From positions 3,955,981-4,019,980 of the forward strand of contig NZ_LT629732.1 of assembly GCF_900104745.1 (NCBI RefSeq): a stretch of 64,000 nt of DNA, read 5' to 3'. Source of the stretch: Actinopolymorpha singaporensis. GTDB lineage: Bacteria > Actinomycetota > Actinomycetes > Propionibacteriales > Actinopolymorphaceae. The notes under the pieces were generated by a model, which worked only from the letters and a program-made list of their open reading frames with translations, had not been told where the DNA came from and did not search any database. The position numbers and the translations under genes are program-made. This document shows, in pieces, positions 1 through 9,629 of the stretch; the first letter of the stretch is position 1; each line of letters starts with the position of its first letter.

Positions 1-104
1 TCGAGGGACAGGACAGGAAGCCCCTCGACCGGGGTGATCTGCTCCTTGGCGACCTCCCGGGCCCTCAACGGGCGCCCGACGAGAAATCGCCACACCGACC
101 CCAT
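1..104 (-). CDS. APC-family amino acid permease, N-terminal fragment cut by window edge
   Basis: The 34 codons read leftwards from an ATG at 104 give a peptide that opens MGSVWRFLVGRPL and continues through a TPVEGLPVLSL stretch to the edge. This matches the cytoplasmic leader of APC-superfamily permeases, where an FL(V/I)GRPL box is followed about 20 residues later by the segment entering TM1. A G-rich TTGGGGG lies just upstream of the ATG. The rest of the gene is outside the window, so substrate and integrity cannot be judged. It is on the same strand as the dehydrogenase to its right and could be transcribed with it. Confidence 0.6.
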   Translation of the reverse strand, partial: MGSVWRFLVGRPLRAREVAKEQITPVEGLPVLSL

Positions 105-373
105 CCCCCAACGATGCCAGCTTCGGCCTGTCCCAGGGGACAGCCCGCGGTCGGGCGGGCGGCCTGAGGGTTGGAGGTGGGTGGTACGTGGTCGGACTAA
201 TGCAATATGTCAAACAATGAGACGTCGGCGGAAGGTCGGCAGAAACGTGCCCGCACGGCATCAGGCCGTGAGTAAGCCGGCAATCGACTCGTCTGGCGGG
301 CCTGCGGGACGATGTCGAGCACACCGACGATCTCCTCGAACCGGCGGACGTGCCAGTGCGCCCGCCATGCTGG

Positions 374-1333
374 TTAGGCCAATCCGACCGCCGACCTGGC
401 GCGCTCGACTGCCTCGCGCAGCCTGGATGCACTGCTGTCGAGTGCGGCACGTTCCTGGGGCGTCATGGAAGGTTCGTGCATCTGCAGTACCCCTCCGGCA
501 CCGAGCACGCAGGACAACGAGAGAGTCACCCCGTACCCCGGGTGGTGAGCCGCCACGGGCAGGACCGCACGCTCGTCCCGTAGCACCGCCTCGGCCAGTC
601 GCGCCGACACCGCACCGATGCCGTACTGGCTGGCCCCCGTTCCTTCGATGATCGTGATGTTGGCATACCGGATGTCGTTCTCCACATCGCGCCGGACCTG
701 CTCGACCGGCGTACCTGACTCTGCGATCAGATCCAGAACCGGGATCCCGCCCACGGACGCCGACGACCACAACAACACCTCCGACGTGCCGTGCTCGCCG
801 ACCACCACGGCCTGAACGTCCCGAGGCCGGACGCGCAACCGGTCCGCCAGGTGCACTCGGAAACGCAGGCTGTCGATGAGCGTCCCGGTGGAGAACACCC
901 TGTCGCCACCACCCAGCTCCCGCGCCAGGTCGGCCAGCGGATCCGGCGGGTCGGTGACCACCATGAGCACCGCATCGGGTGCGGACTCAACCACCTTTGG
1001 TACGACGTCCGCGTAGACCCTCGCGTTGGTCTCGACCAGCCGAAGCCGCCCCTGGCTGTCGTTGCGGTCAGTCGCCCCTCCACTCTTCTCGTTCACCCCG
1101 GCAGTCACGATCACCAGGTCGGCACCGGCCAGATCCTCGAATCCGCCGGCATGCACCTCCACGGTCGGGGACAACGGCGTCGCATAACGCATGTCTGCTG
1201 CCACGCCCTCCGCCCGCGCGCTGTCGCGGTCGACCAACACGACCTCGCGACACGCCCCTCCACGCTCGATCAAGCACAGCACCGTTGCGGACCCCACCGC
1301 CCCGACACCAACCACACCAACCTTCACGCTCAT
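374..1333 (-). CDS. L-lactate/malate dehydrogenase-family oxidoreductase
   Basis: A 319-residue protein of normal LDH/MDH length. The Rossmann motif G9-V-G11-A-V-G14 and an acidic D35 at the end of strand 2 indicate NAD binding. GEHG with His181 is the catalytic histidine motif, and the loop near residues 88-103 holds the arginines expected for substrate binding. The usual TNPVD segment after strand 4 reads TDPPDP (127-132), so the Asn that normally orients substrate and nicotinamide is replaced. The reaction would be reversible reduction of a 2-oxoacid, but the substrate is uncertain because of this change. It lies downstream of a truncated sugar porter on the same strand. Confidence 0.8.
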   Translation of the reverse strand: MSVKVGVVGVGAVGSATVLCLIERGGACREVVLVDRDSARAEGVAADMRYATPLSPTVEVHAGGFEDLAGADLVIVTAGVNEKSGGATDRNDSQGRLRLVETNARVYADVVPKVVESAPDAVLMVVTDPPDPLADLARELGGGDRVFSTGTLIDSLRFRVHLADRLRVRPRDVQAVVVGEHGTSEVLLWSSASVGGIPVLDLIAESGTPVEQVRRDVENDIRYANITIIEGTGASQYGIGAVSARLAEAVLRDERAVLPVAAHHPGYGVTLSLSCVLGAGGVLQMHEPSMTPQERAALDSSASRLREAVERARSAVGLA

Positions 1334-1421
1334 CTCCGTCCCGCGGCGCTGGACTCTGCTCCGGCACTCTCACCGCACCCGTGCCCCTACCAGGCACAAT
1401 CACTCACACGTTTGACAATTC

Positions 1422-2366
1422 TTACGAGGAGTACCTGGCGCGGAACCCGTCTTCCAGTTCCTCCAGCGACCTGCCCCTGGTTTCGGGCATCGTCGTCGAG
1501 ACGAAGGCGATGGCGAGTACGCCCAGCGCGACGAAGATCAGGAATGTCCAGGTCGGTCCCACCGAGGTGGTGATCACAGGGAAGGAGATGGAGATGGCAA
1601 AGTTCACCATCCACAGTACGAACACGGCGACGCCCATCGCGAAACCGCGAATCTTCAGTGGGAACAGCTCCGACATCACCAGCCACGTCACTACTGAGAT
1701 CGATGACTGCTGGAAGGCCACGAATACGAGCATGATGCCCAGCAGCAGGTAGCTGCGCCAGGTCGCTGAGGGTAGAAGGAAGCACAGGGCCAGCGTCAGC
1801 AGCGACGTTGTGGTTCCGCAGAGGCCGACGATAAGCATGGGCCTGCGGTTGACTCGCCCGACCAGCCACATGCCCAAGGTGACGGCGAGGACTCCGACGA
1901 CGCCGATGGCGATGGACGCGGTGATCGAAGCTCTGGCGGCGAGCCCGGTCGACTCCAGGATGGTGGGGGCGTAGTAGATGACCGTGTTGATGCCGGTGAT
2001 CTGCTGGCAGACGCCGATGCCGACGCCGATGATGAGCAGCACGCGGACCCAGCGTGCCCGCAGGTAGACCCAGCCGCTGCGGCCTTCGTGTGAGTGCGGG
2101 CGCCGCGCCATCTCCTCGATGCGGTGGAGGACCTGGGGGACCTGCTGCGGTTCGCGGGCGCGACGCAAGGCGGCCTCGGCGTCGCTGCAGCGTCCGTGGA
2201 TGGCGTACCAGCGTGGTGTTTCGGGGACGAACAGCATGCCCACCCACAACATCACCGCGGGGATGAAGGCCACCCCCAGCATCCATCGCCACGACGTGGT
2301 GCCCGCCACGACGTGGATCAAGACGGCGTTGACGATGTAGGCGATGAGCTGACCGGCCACGATCAT
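1422..2366 (-). pseudogene. MFS sugar porter, 5'-truncated
   Basis: The 314 residues carry hallmark motifs of the sugar porter family: PETPRW at the end of the first half, QQITGIN in TM7, a GR-x-NRRP loop between TM8 and TM9, and PETRGRSLEE after TM12. Intact members have about 450-480 residues. Here the protein begins at the TM5 region (MIVAGQLIAY), so TM1-TM4 and the substrate/proton path they form are missing. An in-frame stop lies a few codons upstream, and no N-terminal half is found in the next 250 nt. The remnant is unlikely to transport. A second sugar-porter shred lies near 29.4 kb. Confidence 0.75.
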
Positions 2367-2617
2367 GTGCGCGAACGCCTACGACGGGATGCGCGGCAGG
2401 CAGTCAACCCCGGTCGCTCTCGACGACACGAGGGTTCCCTGGCCCGGGACACGATATGCCCGAACTCCGAATCCGGATCGGCTCGATGCGGACATTGGCC
2501 ATGGCGGACCGCCGGCGTCCTTCGCGGTTAGCCTGTGGCGTTCCCGGGGTCCGTGGCGGCAACCGTCACCGTCGCCAGAATTGACCCGGCGGTGGTCGGC
2601 TGGCTGACCAGGCGTGT

Positions 2618-3187
2618 TCAGGGGCGGGGGATCACGGTTAGCACGCGTTCGATGTGGACGCGGAAGTCTCGCATGTAGTCGGTGAGGAAGGTGGCCGTGG
2701 ATTCGTCGGACACGTCTCCGTCGGCGGTGAACACGTCCGGGTGGAAGGTGATGTAGGCCTCTGGTGCGGTCATCTGCCGGGAGTTGCAGTAGCCGAGGAC
2801 CGCGCGCAGGCTCTGTTGTGCCAGCGCGGTTCCGATTTGCCCTGGCGAGGCGCCGATGACGGCCGCGGGCATGTGGTCGAACGAGTTCTGTCCGTAGGGG
2901 CGCGAGGCCCAGTCGATGGCACTCTTCAGCGGCCCGGGGATGGACCGGTTGTACTCGGGTGTCACGAACAGGATGGCGTTGGAGGCGGTGATGGCGTCCT
3001 TGAGCGCCCTCGGTTCGGGCGGGTAGTCGCCGTCGAAGTCGGGGCTGTAGAGCGGCAGGTTTCCGATGGGGATCTCGGTGAACTCGAGGTCGTGCGGGGC
3101 CAGCCGAATCAGCGCCTTGCTGAGGATCCTGTTGATAGAGGCGGACGAACGGCTGCCGATGAAGTACCCGATCTTGTACGTTCTCAC
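2618..3187 (-). CDS. NADPH-dependent FMN reductase (flavodoxin-like)
   Basis: The GTG start at 3187 is chosen because an AGAAGGAGAT ribosome site sits 4-9 nt upstream; the longer reading frame adds 19 low-complexity residues. The 189-residue product is standard length for the NADPH-dependent FMN reductase family. GSRSSASINR near residue 10 is the phosphate-binding loop for FMN. PEYNRSIPG near residue 90 is the conserved isoalloxazine-side loop, followed by KSAIDWASRP. The enzyme would use NAD(P)H to reduce FMN or a quinone/azo substrate in the cytoplasm. It is a single gene read away from the FUSC-like gene to its right. Confidence 0.85.
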   Translation of the reverse strand: MRTYKIGYFIGSRSSASINRILSKALIRLAPHDLEFTEIPIGNLPLYSPDFDGDYPPEPRALKDAITASNAILFVTPEYNRSIPGPLKSAIDWASRPYGQNSFDHMPAAVIGASPGQIGTALAQQSLRAVLGYCNSRQMTAPEAYITFHPDVFTADGDVSDESTATFLTDYMRDFRVHIERVLTVIPRP

Positions 3188-3655
3188 GCCGATCTCCTTC
3201 TGGTGATGAGAGAGCCGGCTGCTCCAGGCGACGCGCCGGGCCATGGCGGACCACGACCAGTTCCTGCTCCCGGCATCGAGGGCGGGCTGGATGAGGGGCG
3301 CACCTCGGTGAGTGGTTCACCCGGATGTCCCGACTGAGCCACCTGGGACATACCCAACCGGTGCCGGCCCACTGCGTGCCGGGAACAATCCGGTGGTGAG
3401 TGCCGGGACTTCCTTGAGTTTGCCGGATCCGGAACGATTGCGTGTGCGTCCTGGCTGGGAGGATCGTCAACGTCTGAAGGGAAGAGACCAGTCACGGGCG
3501 TGGCCGGGTTCGCTGGTCTGGCTGGGGGTGAAGATGCATATTGCCCCAGGTGTGAATCGAGAGGCCAGCGCTGACAGCATTTGGTCGGACATGATGGGTA
3601 CGCCGTCGGCGTCGGGCCGACCCCAGGACTGTCCGCGCCGGGCGGGCATGTATCG
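3188..3655. other. Intergenic region between divergent FMN reductase and FUSC-like gene
   Basis: No recognisable coding segment on either strand. It must hold the promoters for the two divergent flanking genes, but I see no clear -35/-10 pair or operator. Confidence 0.4.
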
Positions 3656-4955
3656 GTGACAAGCCTCCGATGGTGGCACGGCTTCGGTGAGGCGGGGCGG
3701 CGGCTGAAACAGAGTCCGGCGCCGGAGTCTGTTGTCCGGCTGGTCCGGCGCAGTCGTGAGGCCTTTGGGCGACAGGCGGTTCGGGCCACGGCTGCGGCCG
3801 TCATCGCCTATTTGGTGGCGCAGCAGGTGACGAGCAATCCGCAGCCGCTGCTGGCGCCGTCTGACGGCGCTGCTGGTGGTTCAGGTCACGCTGTATGCCA
3901 CTCTCACCAGCGGTGTGCAGCGGGTGGCCAGTGTGGTTGTGGGCGTACTCGTGGCCGTAGGCTTCGCGCGCCTGGTGGGCCTGACCTGGTGGAGTCTGGC
4001 AATCTTGATCTTCGCGTCCCTGACGTTGGGATGGCTGCTGCGATTGGGCTCTGCCATACAGGAGGTCGCCATCAGCGGCATGCTCGTGGTGGGGGTTGCC
4101 AATCCGACGGCCACAGCACAGGGCCGGGCGTTCGAGACCCTGATCGGAGCCGGCGTGGGAGTGCTGTTCAACCTGCTGTTGCCCCCTCCGGTCTACGTCC
4201 AGCCGGCCGGCGAGGCCGTCGACAAGCTTGCTGATCTGCTCAGTGGGCTGCTGCGACGCATTGGGCGTGAGATCCACGAGGGGGCGGGAGCCGCGCAGGC
4301 CGGCTTCTGGCTGTCGGAGGCCCGCCAGATCGACCAGGAACTCGTGGCGGTGGACGCCGCACTTGTCAAAGCCGAAGACAGCCTGCGCATGAATCCGCGT
4401 GGCCGTCAACTGCTGCATGCCCGGCTGACCCTTCGCAGCCGAATGGAAACCCTGGAACACTGTGCGGTGGCTACCCGGGCGCTGTGCCGGACCCTGCTTG
4501 AACTCACCGTCGACACCGGCCGCCGAGTTCGTCTCTCTGACGAGCAACTGACACCGTCGCTGGAGGGCCTCCTGGCCCAGCTGGGTGATGCAGTCGACGC
4601 CTTCGGTCAGATCGTCACCACAGAAATCGCTCCGGCCGTGCGGACACAGCGGGAAGATCTGGATCGCGCGCTGAGCGACGCTCGTACGTTCCGCGACAGG
4701 GCAGCCCAGCTTCTGCTGTCACGGGTACGGCAAGACCGGCGCAGCTGGGAACTGGCAGGGAGCCTGCTGGCCGCGGTCGATCGGCTCATGGCGGAACTCC
4801 AGGTAGGCAGTCGGCCTCCCGAGCACAACCGTGCGGTGACACAGCATGCCCGATCGGGTCGGCTTCGGCGGCTGCTCGCTCGCCACTGGGCGGCGATGGT
4901 CGGCGTCGTCCGGAAACGGATCCCTCAGGCCGCCAACTCCGGTCCTGACGAGTGA
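3656..4955 (+). pseudogene. FUSC/aromatic acid exporter-family membrane protein, single-base frameshift
   Basis: The sequence up to about 3860 encodes RQAVRATAAAVIAYLVAQQ and then leaves frame; the reading frame from 3876 continues with VQVTLYATLTSGVQR. The intact paralogue at 34329-35714 (minus) carries both parts in one frame, with LAPLTAL at the junction. Removing one base near 3860 (the T of gccgTctgac) restores PLTALLVVQVTL here. The joined protein would have hydrophobic N-terminal helices and a C-terminal cytosolic helical domain, as in the FUSC (fusaric acid resistance-like) family. The start is tentative (GTG at 3656). This is either a real frameshift or a sequencing error. Confidence 0.75.
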
Positions 4956-5295
4956 CCGAGAAGTGGAGTCGTCGACGAGGCTGATCGTCAGGGGTTGGGG
5001 GTGGCGCGCTTCCACGTCAGGTAGGAGTTGGTTCCTCTGCCTCCGGAGGTGATCGGTGACGCGGTGCTAATCACCGGGGCAGCTATTGGCGGCACAGTAA
5101 CTCTGAAGCTGTGCCGAGCCCGTATCGCCAGCGTGGGCACCATCTACAGGATGAGGGTCCGGTCACGCTCGGGTCGACCGGACGGAATTTGCACTGGTAT
5201 CGGCATAGCGGGCAATTCGATCGCGCACCTGTGCGCTGGCATGGCGGGTAGCCTGGATGGGTCTGTTTCCCCAGCGAGTGCCCGGAGGGCCGAGC
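4956..5295. other. Intergenic region upstream of NDH-2 gene
   Basis: Nothing recognisable apart from the ribosome site GGAGGGC at 5284-5290 for the following gene. Confidence 0.4.
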
Positions 5296-6696
5296 ATGGG
5301 CGATTCCCGACCGCGGGTGGTGGTCGTGGGCGGGGGATTCGCCGGATTCCACGCGCTGCGTCACCTGGAGCGTCGGCTTCGGCCCGAGGCCGCAGAGTTG
5401 GTGCTGGTCAGCCCGACGGACTACTTCCTCTACACCCCGCTGCTGCCGGAGGTCGCCACCGGCGCCTTGGAGCCGCGTCACATCGCTGTCTCGCTGCGCC
5501 AGGCCCTGCCGCGTACGCGCCACCTGCTTGGTCATGTGACCGCGATGGACATCCCCGGGCGTACCGTCACCGTCGACGTGGCCGACGACGCCATGCAGGT
5601 GACGGCTGACCGGACCGTGCCATGGCACCGGCTGGTCCTCACCCCGGGGTCGGTGACACGGCAGTTCGACATTCCCGGGCTGGCCGAGCACGCGCACGGG
5701 GTGAAGACACTGACTGAGGCGCTGTACCTGCGCGACCACCTCCTGACACAACTCGACCGCGCTGACGCCCTGCCACCCGACTCTGCCGAGGACGCCGAAC
5801 GCAAGGCGCGGCTGACAGTGGTCGCGGTGGGCGCCGGGTACACCGGCACCGAGGTCGTCGCACAGCTTCGGTGGTGGACGCACAGTATTGCCGCACGGTG
5901 GGCCCGGATCAGACCAGGGGACGTACGCTGGCTGCTCATCGACATCGCCGACACGGTGCTTCCCGAGCTGGGCAAGCAACTCGGTGACGTCGCGATGGGC
6001 GTGCTGCGCCACCGCGGGGTCGAGGTCCGGCTGGGGGTTACGGTCTCGTCGGTAACCGACCGGGAAGTCACCTTGACCGACGGCACCACCGTGCCCGCCC
6101 GCACCTTGATCTGGGGTGCCGGGGTGTCCGCGAACCCTCTGGTGGCTACGCTCGGCCTGCCGCTGGCCAAGGGCCGGCTGGTCGTCGACGAGCAACTGCG
6201 GGTGCCGGGTGTGGAGTACGTGTGGGCGGCCGGGGACGCCGCCGCTGTTCCTGATCTGACGAAGTTCCCGGACGGTCACGGCGATCGCACCGGTGGCGAA
6301 CAGCCGGTGACTCCGCCGACGGCTCAGCACGCGCAACGCCAGGGTGCCGCTCTGGCTCGCAACGTCGCCGCGAGCTTGGGCGTGGGGCAGGCGCGGCCCT
6401 ACCGCCACCGTGACCTTGGGCTGGTGGCCGACCTTGGTGGTCGCGACGCGGTGGCGCGTCCTCTGAACGTCTCCATGTCCGGGCTGGTGGCCACCGTCAC
6501 CCGCGGATACCACCTGACCGCGTTGCCGGCGACGTCCAACCGGCTCCGGGTCGCTGCCGACTGGCTGCTCGACGCCGCGCTACCACCCCAGGCCGTACAA
6601 CTGTCGGAGATTCGCCCTGGAGATGCGCTGATCGCAGCAGCCGAAGGTACCGAGATCTACCGTAGGGAGGCTGGTCGCCGCTCGCTGGGGACATGA
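5296..6696 (+). CDS. ndh: Type II NADH dehydrogenase-like FAD-dependent oxidoreductase
   Basis: The ATG at 5296 follows GGAGGGC by five bases and directly precedes the FAD-binding strand; the longer frame adds 13 implausible residues. The 466-residue product has two dinucleotide-binding folds: VVVGGGFAGF at about residue 8 for FAD and VAVGAGYTGTE at about 175 for NADH. The FAD-ribityl motif WAAGDAAA is near residue 310. TPLLPEVATG after the first fold is typical of NDH-2 enzymes. The enzyme transfers electrons from NADH to membrane quinone without proton pumping and should sit on the inner face of the membrane through its C-terminal helices. It appears monocistronic. Confidence 0.85.
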   Translation: MGDSRPRVVVVGGGFAGFHALRHLERRLRPEAAELVLVSPTDYFLYTPLLPEVATGALEPRHIAVSLRQALPRTRHLLGHVTAMDIPGRTVTVDVADDAMQVTADRTVPWHRLVLTPGSVTRQFDIPGLAEHAHGVKTLTEALYLRDHLLTQLDRADALPPDSAEDAERKARLTVVAVGAGYTGTEVVAQLRWWTHSIAARWARIRPGDVRWLLIDIADTVLPELGKQLGDVAMGVLRHRGVEVRLGVTVSSVTDREVTLTDGTTVPARTLIWGAGVSANPLVATLGLPLAKGRLVVDEQLRVPGVEYVWAAGDAAAVPDLTKFPDGHGDRTGGEQPVTPPTAQHAQRQGAALARNVAASLGVGQARPYRHRDLGLVADLGGRDAVARPLNVSMSGLVATVTRGYHLTALPATSNRLRVAADWLLDAALPPQAVQLSEIRPGDALIAAAEGTEIYRREAGRRSLGT

Positions 6697-7553
6697 CCTG
6701 TCCTTGGTGCTCCATGCCGCAGACCCACGGTGTACCTCTCTGGTCTGGTGCCGGCCCTTCCGAAGGCAGCTTCGAGCCACCTGGAGGTTCTCATGGCGTA
6801 CACCCTTCCTGACAACATCGACCGACGCCCGGTCGCGATCGACGAGTGGATGGAGCAGGCACAGTGGTCCGCTGCTGTGCCGACGTCGGGATCCGGGTGA
6901 TGCCGTCGTCGAGCGCAAGTTTCAGGTGGAGCCCGCCTACCTTTCCCGCGCTGCCGACGCTGAGGTTCCTGACAGGCTCGTCGAAGGCCGCGAAGGCCGC
7001 GAAGGCAGGAGGCGGGTTCACCTGCCCGGTCCAGCTGGGACCGTCGCGATGTCCGGATGCGATGGAAGTCATGCCTGTTGCCAGGCGAACGTGCCTTCGA
7101 CTCGGTCTGCCACTTCACGTATGCCCTGTCCGGTCAGGCAGTTGGTCCCGTCCGCTCCCGTAGCTACCGCGGTTACCCAGCGATGCCTGGTCCAACCCGG
7201 AAGAGTCAGCTGCAACCCGACTGCCACGAGTAGGGGAAGGCCGGCCGAGCCAGGGACAACCCGACATGCTCAGTCCCGACGCGTACCAGCCTCCAGGTGC
7301 GACCAGAGGAGGAGTGTCGGTGAACACCGCAGTAGCCGGCCCGCCGCAGTTGAACCTGCGCGGCCGGAGACGCTTGCCTCGTCGATGGTCGGCCGACGAG
7401 CGAGGCGATGACAATCGAGTGGCAGCGTTCGACGGCGTGTGCGCATCGCTTCGACAGGTCATCTCCGCGGCGCGTCGGCGATTCGGCGCATCGAAACTCC
7501 GTACGCTCCTGATGAATAGACAGTCGTTCGGATCGACTCCTTGGAGGCCCCTT
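6697..7553. other. 857-nt stretch without a convincing gene
   Basis: A 35-codon ORF at 6793-6900 (MAYTLPDNIDRRPVAIDEW, then stop) has a plausible N-terminal look and could be the head of a lost gene, but I recognise no family. The rest shows only frame-inconsistent open stretches. Confidence 0.3.
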
Positions 7554-8129
7554 ATGGCACACCTCTCCATCATCGGCACCGGCAACATGGGTCAGGCCAT
7601 CGCGTCCATCGCGGGCAAGGGCGATCACACCGTGCAGCTGCTCGGCAAGAGCGACGTCGACACTCCGGTCAGTGGCGACATCGTCGTCCTTGCAGTGCCG
7701 TACCCGGCCGTCGCGGTAGTGCTCGAGCAGCGCGGAAACCAACTCGAGGGCAAGGTGGTCGTCGACATCACCAACCCACTGGACTTCGAGACCTTGGATT
7801 CGCTGATGGTCCCGGCGGATGGCTCGGCCGCCGCGGAGATCGCCGCCAAGCTTCCGAACTCCCGTGTGCTCAAGGCGTTCAACACCACCTTCGCCGCAAC
7901 TCTGGTGGCTGGCACCGTCGGGCCGTTGACCACCACGGTGCTTATCGCCGGTGACGACGACGACGCCAAGGCAATCCTGGCCGGTGTTATTACGTCCGGT
8001 GGTCTGCACGCCATCGACGTCGGGCCTCTCAAGCGTGCCCGCGAGATGGAGGCGATCGGCTTCCTGCAGATCAGCCTTGCCGCCAACGAAAAGGTCTCGT
8101 GGACGGGAGGCTTCGGTATCGTCCCCTGA
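7554..8129 (+). CDS. NADP/F420-type oxidoreductase (Npdg-like Rossmann protein)
   Basis: The ATG at 7554 follows TTGGAGG and begins directly at the Rossmann strand MAHLSIIGTGNMG, so the 96 extra upstream codons of the open frame are rejected. The 191-residue product has the length and layout of NADPH:F420 oxidoreductase-like proteins. After the GTGNMG loop come AVPYPAV, a DITNPLDF segment and LKAFNTTFA, all conserved in the group that shares a fold with ProC/TrkA-type binding domains. In F420-using actinobacteria such proteins move hydride between NADPH and F420; whether this member does so is inferred from family only. No operon partner is evident. Confidence 0.8.
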   Translation: MAHLSIIGTGNMGQAIASIAGKGDHTVQLLGKSDVDTPVSGDIVVLAVPYPAVAVVLEQRGNQLEGKVVVDITNPLDFETLDSLMVPADGSAAAEIAAKLPNSRVLKAFNTTFAATLVAGTVGPLTTTVLIAGDDDDAKAILAGVITSGGLHAIDVGPLKRAREMEAIGFLQISLAANEKVSWTGGFGIVP

Positions 8130-8435
8130 GGCCTCGATCCGGCTGATGCCGTCGCCGGGCAGTGAGCATCCAGTGCCTGCCTGGCGACCGGAGACAAGGG
8201 ACTGGTCGAACACGCCTGATCCAGGCCCCGCGCGTGGAGGCGATCGCGTGGGCCCGCAGCAAGCTCGCCCAGTTCGTCTTCATCTCCGATCCGGAGCAGG
8301 GCGGCGCGTTGGTTGAGGTTTGATTGGCAATGCGGCGTAAGCACGTCGCCAGCCCTGCACACACCCGCGGTTCGAGCCGTTCACGGCAGCCACCAGGTAC
8401 CGTTGAGATTGATCTCGGGTGGGCACGTGGGAAGT
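8130..8435. other. Intergenic with a possible C-terminal gene remnant
   Basis: Plus-strand 8234-8323 encodes a 29-residue in-frame tail (VEAIAWARSKLAQFVFISD, then EQGGALVEV and a stop) with natural codon use but no start or upstream body. It looks like the last exon-sized scrap of a lost gene; family not recognised. Confidence 0.3.
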
Positions 8436-9008
8436 TCACGATGGCCGCGTTGGTCGCTCGGCCCCCGACAAGTCGATGTCGACTTCCACCTCCACCTCGT
8501 CGCGAAGTTTCAGTGCACCGAGAAAGGCCGAGTAGGGCTTGATTCCGTACGCCGACTGCACTACCACGGCGGTGCCGTGGTATCGGTGTGGTGTCACCTC
8601 GCGCACGTGCAACTCGATGGGGGCTGAGGCACCATGCAACGTCAGCGTTCCGGTGACCGTGGTACCGCTGGCAGTGGGAGTCACCTGGCTGGACTGGAAC
8701 GTTGCACGGGGATGGCGGTCTACCGCAAGGATCCGCCGGGCATTGCCGTGAATCTCGTCCCGGTCCTTGTCGGTCAATGGCTTGACGCCGCCAGTGCCCT
8801 CTCGAACCTGCAGTGACTCCAGATTGATCTGTGCGGTGACCGTCGCGTCGGCCGGCGTGTCGGCGGGCAAATCCAGCTGTGCTGACCAGTCGGCTACCTC
8901 GATCGTCAGGTCATGTCCGACCTTCGACGCGACGCCTTGACGGCCGGTACGCAGGATGAGATGTCCGTTGTCTGGTCCAAGCCGGACCTGGCCGGCCGAG
9001 GCTGCCAT
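8436..9008 (-). CDS. YceI-family polyisoprenoid-binding-like protein
   Basis: The internal ATG at 9008 (MAASAGQVRLGPDNG) is preferred because YceI domains begin close to the N-terminus with a P/D-xNG-x-L strand; the longer frame adds 51 Arg/Ser-rich residues. The 190-residue product matches the YceI lipocalin-like beta barrel: RTGRQGVASKVGHDLTIEV near residue 20, the central NLESLQVREG strand, and a C-terminal repeat of strands ending EVEVDIDLS. Family members bind polyisoprenoid or amphiphilic ligands and are often stress-induced. No signal peptide is visible, so this form is probably cytosolic, like many actinobacterial YceI proteins. Confidence 0.85.
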   Translation of the reverse strand: MAASAGQVRLGPDNGHLILRTGRQGVASKVGHDLTIEVADWSAQLDLPADTPADATVTAQINLESLQVREGTGGVKPLTDKDRDEIHGNARRILAVDRHPRATFQSSQVTPTASGTTVTGTLTLHGASAPIELHVREVTPHRYHGTAVVVQSAYGIKPYSAFLGALKLRDEVEVEVDIDLSGAERPTRPS

Positions 9009-9583
9009 GCCTGTGAGGTTACGGAGTCGCCTGGTCGCCGCTCCACTGGTTCGGGTAATTGCGGACACGCGCCCGACGGCAGACGGCAAGTCGTCAGCCG
9101 ACCGGACGACCCCGTCCCGCCATGAACGGGGCCGGCCGGTGTTCCTCGGCCTATTCAACAACTACGTCAAGGCGAACGGGGATGCTGAGTCCGCGGTCCA
9201 GTTCGCCCTCGGGGAGGCCGAGCCCGACTCGCAGCGCCACGCACTGGACGCCCGCATGGCCACCCATCGAGGTCCTCGACTGGGTATACACCCGCACGGT
9301 CACGCCCGAGCAAGATCCGCATTCGAGCGCGTGATCTTGAAACACGCTAGGGACCGGATCCTGGCCCCCACGCGGGTCCTTCTGATGTCGGAGCAGGCCC
9401 GTATCTCCGACCCTCTCGCAGGGGCACTTCAAGGTGCAGCCTGCACCCAGAATCGGCGAAGAGGCTCCTCGCGTGGTGCGGGTTGTGGTGCGAAACGCTG
9501 GCGACCGGTGCGGTCACAGTGGCTGTGGGGGGTGATCTGCGGGCAAAGTCGCAGGTAGTTGGCCTCGTAGGCGCTGGTAAGGG
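9009..9583. other. Stretch without a recognised gene between YceI and tRNA fragment
   Basis: Open frames here are Arg-rich and frame-inconsistent. A short plus-strand piece at about 9130-9200 (VFLGLFNNYVKANGDAESA) looks protein-like but I cannot assign it. Confidence 0.3.
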
Positions 9584-9629
9584 TTCTCATAATCCTTGGG
9601 TCGCGGGTTCGAGTCCCGCCAGCCCTACC
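9584..9629 (+). tRNA. 3' half of a tRNA-Met(CAT)-like gene, possible attachment-site remnant
   Basis: The stretch holds an anticodon loop CTCATAA, the 3' anticodon stem TCCTT, a variable loop, a perfect T-arm (GCGGG-TTCGAGT-CCCGC at 9603-9619), then the acceptor 3' strand CAGCCCT. No matching 5' acceptor AGGGCTG, no proper D-arm and no matching 5' anticodon strand lie upstream, so a full cloverleaf cannot form. Identity to a tRNA starts at the anticodon loop and runs to the 3' end. This is the segment duplicated when tRNA-targeting integrases insert, so the piece may be an old att site. Confidence 0.6.

Noticed and set aside
2379-3470. 363-codon minus-strand frame spanning the FMN reductase
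   Set aside because: Different frame from the reductase; Arg/His/Pro-rich with no motif.
5083-6513. 476-codon minus-strand frame opposite NDH-2
   Set aside because: Shadow of a gene with clear FAD and NAD loops.
9541-9629. Complete tRNA gene
   Set aside because: No 5' acceptor strand, D-arm or matching 5' anticodon strand; only the 3' half is present.
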